From Anaerococcus vaginalis (GTDB lineage Bacteria; Bacillota; Clostridia; Tissierellales; Peptoniphilaceae): 64,000 nt of DNA. Below the pieces are notes generated by a model, which ran no database searches, was not told where the DNA came from, and was given only the letters and a program-made list of their open reading frames with translations. A program made the translations under genes and the position numbers. The stretch covers positions 62,001-126,000 of the forward strand of contig JAGZMY010000001.1 in the NCBI GenBank assembly GCA_018363915.1, given 5' to 3'. Below are positions 25,536 to 32,617 of this stretch, in pieces. Numbering within the stretch: the stretch's first letter is position 1; every line of letters starts with the position of its first letter.

Positions 25536-27195
25536 ACTAAAAGTCATCCCATTAGGAGGACTTGGAGAAATAGGTAAAAACTGCACAATTGTCGAATATA
25601 AAAATGAAATGATTATGATAGATTGTGGCTTAACATTTCCAGATGAGGATATGTTAGGTGTAGATATAGTTATACCAGATTTTACCTATGTTGAAGAAAA
25701 CAAAGATAAGTTAAAAGGTATATTCATAACTCATGGTCATGAAGATCATATTGGGGGAATTGCATACCTTTTAAAAACAGTAGACACTAATGTTTATTGT
25801 TCAAAACTTACAAAAGGATTATTAGAAAATAAATTTAAAGAACATGGACTTAATCCTAATAGATTAAAGATGGTTAATGTTAATAATACAGTTAAAGTTG
25901 GAAATCTAAGTGCAGAATTTATTAGAGTAAGTCACTCAATTCCAGATTCTTGCGCAATCGCTGTAAAATCTCCAATAGGAACTATATTATTTACTGGTGA
26001 TTTTAAAATGGATTTTACGCCTATAGATGGCGAACCTACTGATATACAAAAGCTTGCTTCTTTAGGAAGAAAGGGATTATTATGTCTTTTTTCTGATTCT
26101 ACAAATGTAGAAATAGAGGGAAGTTCAATGAGCGAGAAAGAAGTAGGAGAAACTTTTATTAATTTATTTGGACAAGCACCAGGTAGAATAATTGTAGCAA
26201 CTTTTGCTTCAAACCTTCATAGGGTACAACAAGTAATATTTGCTGCTGAAAAATATAATAAAAAAGTAGTTTTATCTGGAAGATCTATGATAAATAACGT
26301 AAAAATTGCAAGTTCATTAGGATATTTAAAAATTAGAAGTAACACTCTAATAGATATGAAAAATATTAAAGATTATTCTGATGATCAAATTGTTGTCTTG
26401 TCAACTGGAACTCAAGGAGAACCACTATCTGCATTAACAAGAATGGCAAATAATGAACATAAGCAAGTTCATTTAAATTCTTCAGATACAGTTATACTAT
26501 CATCATCGGCAATTCCTGGTAATGAAATGCCAATTAATAATACAATTAATAATTTAACAAAAATTGGTTGTGATATTATATATGATTCTTTGGCAAAAGT
26601 CCATGCATCAGGTCATGCTTGCCAAGAAGAAATTAAATTAATGCACCAATTAACAACACCAAAATATTTTATCCCAGCTCACGGCGAACCACGCCAATTG
26701 AAAAAACACATGGAAATAGCTATGGATATGGGATTAAATAAAGAAAATATTTTGGTCGGTCAAAATGGAGATGTATTTGAATTTACCAAAAAATCTGCCA
26801 GAATTAATGGTAAAGTTCAAGCAGGAAATGTTCTAGTAGATGGTTCTGGTATTGGCGATGTTGGAAATATTGTTCTTAAAGATAGAAAACATCTTTCTGA
26901 AGATGGACTTTTAGTTGTAAGTTTAACAATTGAAAAACATACACAAAGAGTTTTATCGAATCCTGAAATTGTTTCAAGAGGATTTATTTATGTAAAAGAA
27001 AATCAAGATCTTATTGAAAATTCAAAAGATATTGTAATGAGAACAATGAAAAAATGTGAAAAAAAAGATATTCATGCTATTAGCCAAATTAAATATCAAA
27101 TAAGAGAAGCTTTAAAGTCATATATTTATAATCAAACTGGAAGAGATCCTATGATTTTACCAGTTTTAACAGAAGTTGATAGCAATGAATATTAA
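25519..27195 (+). CDS. rnj: Ribonuclease J
   Basis: Metallo-beta-lactamase RNase with 5'-3' exo- and endonuclease activity, central to mRNA decay in Firmicutes. The 558 residues show the MBL motif THGHEDHIGG near 75-84, HSIPDS, TGDFKMD, the beta-CASP region (SGRSMINN and STGTQGEP), HASGHA and the HGEPRQL motif, then a C-terminal domain. AAGGAG lies 5 bases before the ATG. Its partner endonuclease RNase Y is encoded at 42.8-44.4 kb. Confidence 0.95.
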   Translation: MRMQNKLKVIPLGGLGEIGKNCTIVEYKNEMIMIDCGLTFPDEDMLGVDIVIPDFTYVEENKDKLKGIFITHGHEDHIGGIAYLLKTVDTNVYCSKLTKGLLENKFKEHGLNPNRLKMVNVNNTVKVGNLSAEFIRVSHSIPDSCAIAVKSPIGTILFTGDFKMDFTPIDGEPTDIQKLASLGRKGLLCLFSDSTNVEIEGSSMSEKEVGETFINLFGQAPGRIIVATFASNLHRVQQVIFAAEKYNKKVVLSGRSMINNVKIASSLGYLKIRSNTLIDMKNIKDYSDDQIVVLSTGTQGEPLSALTRMANNEHKQVHLNSSDTVILSSSAIPGNEMPINNTINNLTKIGCDIIYDSLAKVHASGHACQEEIKLMHQLTTPKYFIPAHGEPRQLKKHMEIAMDMGLNKENILVGQNGDVFEFTKKSARINGKVQAGNVLVDGSGIGDVGNIVLKDRKHLSEDGLLVVSLTIEKHTQRVLSNPEIVSRGFIYVKENQDLIENSKDIVMRTMKKCEKKDIHAISQIKYQIREALKSYIYNQTGRDPMILPVLTEVDSNEY

Positions 27196-27820
27196 TTATA
27201 ATCATATAGTTGATTATTTAAATAATATTTATATTGATGAAGATTTTATTGAATTAAGAAATTACGGAATTGAAAATAATGTTCCTATAATGAAATTGGA
27301 AACAAAAGAATTTCTTAAAAGTCTAGTTTTAATTTCAAAACCTAAAAATATTCTAGAAATTGGAACAGCTATTGGTTATTCTTCTTTACTTTTTTCTAAA
27401 TATTCTAATGCAAATATTACTACAATTGAAAAGAGCAAAGAAATTTCAGAAATAGCAAAAGCTAATTTTTCTAAATATAATAAAAAAATAAATTTAATAA
27501 ATATGGATGCAAAAAAAGCCTTGAATAATTTTAATCAAGGCTTTGATTTTGTTTTTATAGATGCAAATAAATCACAATACGAATATTATTTTAATGAATC
27601 ATTAAAATTGTTGAACGAAAATGGACTTATTGTTTGTGATAATATTCTTTTTAGAGGAGAAATTACAAACGATGATTTAATTAATAGACGACACATAACT
27701 ATGGTTAAAAATTTGAGAAAATTTTTATCTCATATTACAAATTTAGACGATTATGTAACAAGTATAATACCAATAGGTGATGGTATTAGTTTAACGACAA
27801 GGAGAGTTGATGAAAGATAA
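27185..27820 (+). CDS. trmR: tRNA 5-hydroxyuridine methyltransferase TrmR-like
   Basis: A 211-residue SAM O-methyltransferase of the YrrM/COMT type. Motif I is ILEIGTAIGYSS, followed by ITTIEKSKE, and the metal-binding DFVFIDANKSQYEYYF and CDNILFRGE. In Bacillus, YrrM (TrmR) methylates ho5U34 of tRNA to mo5U, and its gene is next to the U32 proteins that make ho5U. The same adjacency here supports that role. ATG 27185 is chosen over a TTG 9 bases upstream. It overlaps rnj and trhP. Confidence 0.86.
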   Translation: MNINYNHIVDYLNNIYIDEDFIELRNYGIENNVPIMKLETKEFLKSLVLISKPKNILEIGTAIGYSSLLFSKYSNANITTIEKSKEISEIAKANFSKYNKKINLINMDAKKALNNFNQGFDFVFIDANKSQYEYYFNESLKLLNENGLIVCDNILFRGEITNDDLINRRHITMVKNLRKFLSHITNLDDYVTSIIPIGDGISLTTRRVDER

Positions 27821-29039
27821 AGTTGAATTATTAGCACCAGCTGGAGATATGGAAAAATTAAAAGCAGCTATAAAATTTGGAGCAAATGCTGTTTATATGG
27901 CTGGAAATAATTTTGGTCTTAGAAAAAATTCAAAAAATTTTGATAAAGATGAACTTAAAGAAGCAGTTGATTACGCACATGAAAATGGAGTTAGATGTCA
28001 TATTACAATGAACATAGTTCCTCATGATAATGATCTTGAGGGAATTGTAGAATACATCAAATATCTTGAAAAAATTGGGGTAGATGCTTTAATAATTTCA
28101 GATCCTGGTATTTTTAATATAGCAAAAGAAAATTCTAATATAGATTTACACATTTCAACTCAAGCATCTGTAACTAATTCTCACACAATTAATTTTTGGT
28201 ATAAACTTGGTGCAAAAAGAGTTATACTTGCAAGAGAATTATCACTTGATGAAATAATAGAAATTAGAAAAAATGTTCCAAAAGATTTAGAAATTGAATG
28301 TTTTATTCACGGAGCTATGTGTATTTCATATTCTGGAAGATGTTTATTAAGTAATTACATGACAGGAAGAGATGCAAATAGAGGAGATTGTGCCCATGCT
28401 TGCAGGTGGAAATATGCCTTACAAGAAGAAAAAAGACCAGGCGAATATTATCCTATAGGCGAAGATGAAAATGGAACATTTATTATGAATTCCAAAGATT
28501 TATGCCTAATAGATGAAATTGATAAGCTAATAGAGGCAGGAGTTGATTCATTTAAAATTGAAGGAAGAATGAAAACCGTCTTTTATGTTGCAACAGTTAT
28601 TAGAAGCTACAGACAAGCAATTGATGCATACTATAATGGAGTTTATAATGAAGAAATTGCTAAAAAATATATGGATGAAATAAAAAAAGCTAGCCATAGA
28701 CATTTTACAAAAGGATTTTTCTATAATAAAGCAGATTCTTCTTCTCAAATTTATGAAAATTCTTCATACATTAGAAATTATGATTTTATTGCTGTGGTTT
28801 TAGATTATGACAAAGAAAATAAAATTGCAAAACTTGAAGAAAGAAATAGGTTTGTTTTGGGAGATGAAGTCGAAATTTTTGGAAATAGTCCAGACTTTGT
28901 AAAATTTAAAATTGAAAATATGAAAGATTCCAAAGGAAATAATATAGAAATAGCCAACAAGGCAAAGCAAATAGTTTATATAAAAATTGACCATGAGCTT
29001 AAAAAAGGAGATATGGTAAGACGCAAAATTGATGAATAA
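27810..29039 (+). CDS. trhP: U32-family tRNA hydroxylation protein TrhP-like
   Basis: A 409-residue peptidase_U32-family protein. VELLAPAGDMEKL opens it and ADAVYMAG-type sequence follows; the cysteine cluster CISYSGRCLLSNYMTGRD with GDCAHACRW is the family's metal/Fe-S motif. TrhP proteins, despite the peptidase name, install 5-hydroxyuridine at tRNA wobble position 34. The trmR-like gene overlaps it by 11 bases (ATG 27810 after GGAGAGTTG). Bacillus has two adjacent copies (TrhP1, TrhP2); only one is in this locus. Confidence 0.86.
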   Translation: MKDKVELLAPAGDMEKLKAAIKFGANAVYMAGNNFGLRKNSKNFDKDELKEAVDYAHENGVRCHITMNIVPHDNDLEGIVEYIKYLEKIGVDALIISDPGIFNIAKENSNIDLHISTQASVTNSHTINFWYKLGAKRVILARELSLDEIIEIRKNVPKDLEIECFIHGAMCISYSGRCLLSNYMTGRDANRGDCAHACRWKYALQEEKRPGEYYPIGEDENGTFIMNSKDLCLIDEIDKLIEAGVDSFKIEGRMKTVFYVATVIRSYRQAIDAYYNGVYNEEIAKKYMDEIKKASHRHFTKGFFYNKADSSSQIYENSSYIRNYDFIAVVLDYDKENKIAKLEERNRFVLGDEVEIFGNSPDFVKFKIENMKDSKGNNIEIANKAKQIVYIKIDHELKKGDMVRRKIDE

Positions 29040-29087
29040 CTTTAAATTTTAAATGATTTTTTAAATCATATAAAATTTATATAAGCA

Positions 29088-29130
29088 CCTTCTGATTATG
29101 ATTAACAAAACTAATCAGGAGGATTTTTTA
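29088..29130 (+). terminator. Rho-independent terminator after trhP
   Basis: CCTTCTGATTA (29088-29098) pairs with TAATCAGGAGG (29112-29122) with one G-T pair; a 13-base loop, then ATTTTTTA. It closes the long plus-strand cluster. A second, AT-only hairpin (ATGATTT/AAATCAT, 29053-29069) precedes it. Confidence 0.8.
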
Positions 29131-29219
29131 TTTCAAAAAGAAAATTATTAAATTTTAATTATTTATTAAAATTGGTATAATCAAGATAGTAATTTGAATT
29201 AACTAATTTGGAGGATAAA

Positions 29220-29837
29220 TTGTTAAGTGATAAAGGTTTTGATTTGTGGGCTGATGATTATGATAAAAGCGTTGAAATATCTGATAATGATGGTTCATAT
29301 CCTTTTGCAGGATATAAAAATATACTTAATGAAATATATAATAGGATATTAAATGAATCTTATAGAAATATTTTAGACATTGGATTTGGTACAGGAACTC
29401 TAATATCTAAGTTATATGATCATGGCTATAAAATCTATGGGCAAGATTTTTCTAAAAGAATGATAGAAATAGCACAAAATAAAATGCCTAATGCGAAGCT
29501 TTTTTATGGAGATATTTCTAAGGGCTTGGTTAATCCCTTGTTAGAACATAAATATAATGCAATAATTGCTACATATTCATTACATCATCTAACTAATGAG
29601 AAAAAAGTTATATTTTTGAAAAATTTACTAGAACAATTAGAAGATGGGGGCTGTGTATATATTGGAGATATAGCTTTTCTATCTCGTTCTTTACATGATA
29701 AATGTATGAAAGAAGCTTATGAACAGTGGGATAATGATGAGATTTATTTTGTTGTGGATGAATTTAGGTCTTATTTTCCTAAATTGAAATTTGAAAAATT
29801 TTCTGAATGCTCAGGATTAATTACATTGAAAAAATAG
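29220..29837 (+). CDS. Class I SAM-dependent methyltransferase (YrrT-like)
   Basis: A 205-residue methyltransferase. FDLWADDYDKSVE at the N-terminus resembles the YrrT-type opening; motif I is ILDIGFGTGTLISKL, followed by YGQDFSKRMIE, and AIIATYSLHHL. The start is TTG 29220, because GGAGG is 5 bases upstream; the TTG at 29208 has none. A TATAAT at 29176-29181 suggests its own promoter with a weak -35. The substrate is unknown. It is isolated between two terminators. Confidence 0.82.
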   Translation: MLSDKGFDLWADDYDKSVEISDNDGSYPFAGYKNILNEIYNRILNESYRNILDIGFGTGTLISKLYDHGYKIYGQDFSKRMIEIAQNKMPNAKLFYGDISKGLVNPLLEHKYNAIIATYSLHHLTNEKKVIFLKNLLEQLEDGGCVYIGDIAFLSRSLHDKCMKEAYEQWDNDEIYFVVDEFRSYFPKLKFEKFSECSGLITLKK

Positions 29838-29884
29838 GATATTTTCTAGATAAATTAAATGGTAATAATAAAATTTTAGATAAA

Positions 29885-29919
29885 ATACAAAAAAAGGCTG
29901 TAATTATTTTACAGCCTTT
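29885..29919. terminator. Bidirectional terminator between convergent genes
   Basis: AAAGGCTGTAA (29893-29903) with TTACAGCCTTT (29909-29919), 11-bp perfect stem and a 5-base loop. On the minus strand it is followed by a TTTTTTT-type tail; on the plus strand by AAATTT. Confidence 0.85.
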
Positions 29920-29923
29920 AAAT

Positions 29924-30160
29924 TTACTTATCTTTTGATGGATTTTCAGAAAAATCTGATCTTGTTCTTCTTGCTTCTGCTCCAACGTTTGAGTTGGTGT
30001 CAGCTTCGTCAGTTATGCTTCTTAAATTTTCTTGATCTGCAGTATGTTTTTTATCTAGAGATTCACTACCATCAGCTTTATTTTCATCTCTTAATTTTTT
30101 ATCAAGTTCTTTGTCTCCTCTGTATTGGTTGTCATTGCTTATTCTGTTTTCGTCAGTCAT
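29924..30160 (-). CDS. Small hydrophilic protein of unknown function
   Basis: A 78-residue protein I do not recognise. It is extremely polar (rich in D, E, K, N, R, S), has no cysteine, no tryptophan, and no hydrophobic segment, so it is probably disordered in the cytoplasm. AAGGAG lies 5 bases before the ATG and a terminator follows directly, which argues it is a real gene. A TATAGT box about 40 bases upstream could be its promoter. It may be a stress- or desiccation-type protein, but the sequence alone cannot show that. Confidence 0.7.
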   Translation of the reverse strand: MTDENRISNDNQYRGDKELDKKLRDENKADGSESLDKKHTADQENLRSITDEADTNSNVGAEARRTRSDFSENPSKDK

Positions 30161-30231
30161 TTTAATCTCCTTTTAAATTTTAAAATTAGAATCTTACTAT
30201 TACTATACCCAATTGAATAAATTTAACCATT

Positions 30232-31449
30232 TTATTTTTTTGATATTTCTTTTATAATTTCTACAATTGTATCAGATGCTTTTTTCATATCTTCAATAGG
30301 TATCAATTCATAAATACCATGGAAATTATAACCGCCTGTAAATAAATTTGGACATGGAAGATTCATAAATGATAATTTTGAACCATCAGTTCCGCCTCTA
30401 ATAGGTTGTGTTATTACTTTTATTTCTAAATTTTCCATAGCATTTTTTGCATAATCTATTATTTCTTTATGATTTTTTAAAACATCACCCATATTATAGT
30501 AAGTGTCGCTCATTTCTATTTTTATAATATTGCCATATTTTGAATTTAAGAAATTTATACAATCATTTAGGAATTTTTTCATTTTTTCGAATTTTTCCTT
30601 ATCAAAATCTCTGATTATATAAACTAAATTTGTATCTTCAATACTTCCATCAATCGAAATCATATGATAGAAGCCCTCATAGCCTTCTGTATGCTCTGGT
30701 CTTTGAACTTGACCTAATAAATCATCTAACTCTTTTGCAACGCTTATAGAGTTAATCATTGTGTTTTTTGCAGTACCTGGGTGGACAGATTTTCCTTTTA
30801 TTAAAATTTTTGCTTCTGCTGCATTAAATGATTCATATTCTAATTCTCCAAGTCGTCCTCCATCTAAGGTATAGGCAAAATCTGCATCAAAATAATCAAC
30901 ATCAAAGGTGTCGCATCCTGTGCCGATTTCTTCATCTGGTGTAAAAGCAATTTTTATATCTCCATGCTCTATTTGTGGATTATTTATAAGAAATTCTATG
31001 GCATCCATTATTGCAGCAATTCCTGCCTTGTCGTCAGCTCCTAATAACATTTCTCCATTTGTTGTAATTAAAGTTTTTCCTTTTAAATCTTTTAAAAATG
31101 GAAAATCTTTTTCTTTTATAAAGATATTTTCTTTTAGTTTTATATCTCCACCTTCATATTTAATAATTTGTGGATTTTTTATTCCTCCTGGCATTTCTGG
31201 AGAAGTATCCATGTGAGCAATGAATCCTACTTTTGGTAAGATTTTATCTGTATTTGCTTTTAGGCATGAAAAAACAAATCCTTCTTCATTTATATAGGCA
31301 TCAAGACCTAAATCATTCAATTCTTCTTTTAAAATTTTACCTAATTCTAATTGACCTTTGCTTGTTGGTTTTATCAAATTTGCTTTTGATTCGTCACTTC
31401 TTGTATCTATTGCAATATATTTTAAAAATCTGTTTTTTATTTTTTCCAT
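30232..31449 (-). CDS. pepT: Peptidase T (tripeptide aminopeptidase)
   Basis: Zinc aminopeptidase of family M20 that releases the N-terminal residue from tripeptides in the cytoplasm. It is 405 residues. Metal motifs are FIAHMDTSPEMPG, LLGADDKAGIAAIM (bridging Asp) and FTPDEEIGTGCD (Glu pair); the C-terminal PIRGGTDGSKLSFM and GGYNFHG complete the site. TAGGAGGA precedes the ATG, and a TATAAT box lies at 31469-31474 on the minus strand. Divergent from dut. Confidence 0.96.
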   Translation of the reverse strand: MEKIKNRFLKYIAIDTRSDESKANLIKPTSKGQLELGKILKEELNDLGLDAYINEEGFVFSCLKANTDKILPKVGFIAHMDTSPEMPGGIKNPQIIKYEGGDIKLKENIFIKEKDFPFLKDLKGKTLITTNGEMLLGADDKAGIAAIMDAIEFLINNPQIEHGDIKIAFTPDEEIGTGCDTFDVDYFDADFAYTLDGGRLGELEYESFNAAEAKILIKGKSVHPGTAKNTMINSISVAKELDDLLGQVQRPEHTEGYEGFYHMISIDGSIEDTNLVYIIRDFDKEKFEKMKKFLNDCINFLNSKYGNIIKIEMSDTYYNMGDVLKNHKEIIDYAKNAMENLEIKVITQPIRGGTDGSKLSFMNLPCPNLFTGGYNFHGIYELIPIEDMKKASDTIVEIIKEISKK

Positions 31450-31510
31450 TTTATCCTCCTATAAATTAATTATACACCCTTAGAATATTTAATTATACTG
31501 GTATTTTTAA

Positions 31511-31539
31511 TTCAAATTTCTTTTGATATATGATAAAAT
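31511..31539 (+). promoter_or_regulatory. Sigma-A promoter for dut
   Basis: TTCAAA (31511-31516), 17-base spacer, TAAAAT (31534-31539), 27 bases before the dut ATG. Confidence 0.6.
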
Positions 31540-31566
31540 ATAAAAGACGATTAGATAGGAGAAATT

Positions 31567-32001
31567 ATGACTAAAAAAATTTTAAAAATAAAAACTAATA
31601 ATAAATTACCAGAATATAAAACTTTTTATTCAGCTGGTATGGACATATATTCTTCAAATGAAGAAGAAATTATAATAAAGCCAGGAGAAGTAGGCAAAGT
31701 TCCTACTGATTTAAAAATAGAAATTCCCGAAGGCTTTTTTGTTGCCATTTATCCTAGGTCATCTACAGGTGTTAAAAGACAATTAATGCTTGCTAATTCT
31801 ACAGGAATTATAGATAGTGATTATAGGGGAGAGATAAAATTATTTTTTTATAATTTTGGGAAAAATGAACAAGTTATCAAAAAAAATGAAAGATTGGCTC
31901 AAATGGTAGTTCAACCTTATGAAAAAGTTGAAATTCAAAAAGTTGATGACTTATGTGAAAGTGAAAGAGGAGAAGGTGGATTCGGTTCAACCGGAAAATA
32001 A
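31567..32001 (+). CDS. dut: dUTP diphosphatase (trimeric dUTPase)
   Basis: Hydrolyses dUTP to dUMP, keeping uracil out of DNA and feeding thymidylate synthesis. The 144 residues show all five motifs: SAGMDIYSS, PRSSTGVKR, GIIDSDYRGEI, NERLAQMVVQP, and the C-terminal P-loop-like RGEGGFGSTGK. TAGGAGA precedes the ATG. The stop overlaps the next gene by one base. Confidence 0.97.
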   Translation: MTKKILKIKTNNKLPEYKTFYSAGMDIYSSNEEEIIIKPGEVGKVPTDLKIEIPEGFFVAIYPRSSTGVKRQLMLANSTGIIDSDYRGEIKLFFYNFGKNEQVIKKNERLAQMVVQPYEKVEIQKVDDLCESERGEGGFGSTGK

Positions 32002-32543
32002 TGAGAAATAATAAAAATAACAATATTTCAAAACTTTATAATAAAAATAAATACAATCTTGTTTTACTTGTAATAGTATTATTGATTTCAATCTTTTTAT
32101 TTTCAAAACTAGCAAGTTATATTTCTAATAAGTCATTATCAAATTATGATAATGAAATTGTTGTAATTAAAAATAATGATAGCGAAATAGATTCCTTGTC
32201 TTTGAAAGATATAAGAAAAATGGGAAAAAACGAAATGAAATTTACTACTCCTAAGGGAGAGGAATTTAAACTTGTGGGAGTATCAATTGAAAAAATCCTA
32301 AACAAAGAAGGTATTAATCCTAATTTGAATAATACAGTTGAGTTTTCGGATGGGTATGGACACACTACAAATATGAGTATGGAAACTGCTCTTGAAGTAA
32401 ACAGAGTTTTATTAGTTTATAAAATCAATAATAAGGCTAATATGGACTATGACAAAAAATTGGGCATATTTTTTATAGTTGATAAGCAAGAAAAAGATTC
32501 AAGTAAATGGATAAAAAATATTCAATCAATAAATATTAAATAA
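32001..32543 (+). CDS. Membrane-anchored protein with a cofactor-less molybdopterin-oxidoreductase-like domain
   Basis: A 180-residue protein. A basic Asn-rich N-terminus, one hydrophobic helix (about 19-40), then an extracellular domain. SLKDIRKM, GVSIEKILNKEGINP, VEFSDGYGHT, and the closing SKWIKNIQSINIK resemble the sulfite-oxidase-type (Oxidored_molyb) fold. There is no cysteine in the protein, so the molybdenum-ligating cysteine is missing and I infer a non-catalytic binding domain. It is coupled to dut by a TAATG overlap and followed by a terminator. Confidence 0.65.
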   Translation: MRNNKNNNISKLYNKNKYNLVLLVIVLLISIFLFSKLASYISNKSLSNYDNEIVVIKNNDSEIDSLSLKDIRKMGKNEMKFTTPKGEEFKLVGVSIEKILNKEGINPNLNNTVEFSDGYGHTTNMSMETALEVNRVLLVYKINNKANMDYDKKLGIFFIVDKQEKDSSKWIKNIQSINIK

Positions 32544-32571
32544 CTCATGATTTATCATGGGTTATTTCTTT
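32542..32571 (+). terminator. Terminator after the dut operon
   Basis: AACTCATGAT / ATCATGGGTT stem (one G-T pair) with a 2-base gap, then ATTTCTTTTA. It overlaps the stop codon of the preceding gene. Confidence 0.65.
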
Positions 32572-32592
32572 TATATGAATTTTCCTATATGT

Positions 32593-32598
32593 TATAAT
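32593..32598 (+). promoter_or_regulatory. Candidate -10 box for mutS-mutL
   Basis: TATAAT 20 bases before the mutS ATG; the -35 region is weak. AAAGGATGTG is the ribosome site. Confidence 0.45.
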
Positions 32599-32617
32599 AA
32601 TCAAAGGATGTGATTAT

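Noticed and set aside
29935..30165. Plus-strand ORF opposite the small hydrophilic gene
   Set aside because: It is the complement of a gene with a good ribosome site, is full of Leu/Phe/Cys typical of antisense frames, and has no ribosome site.
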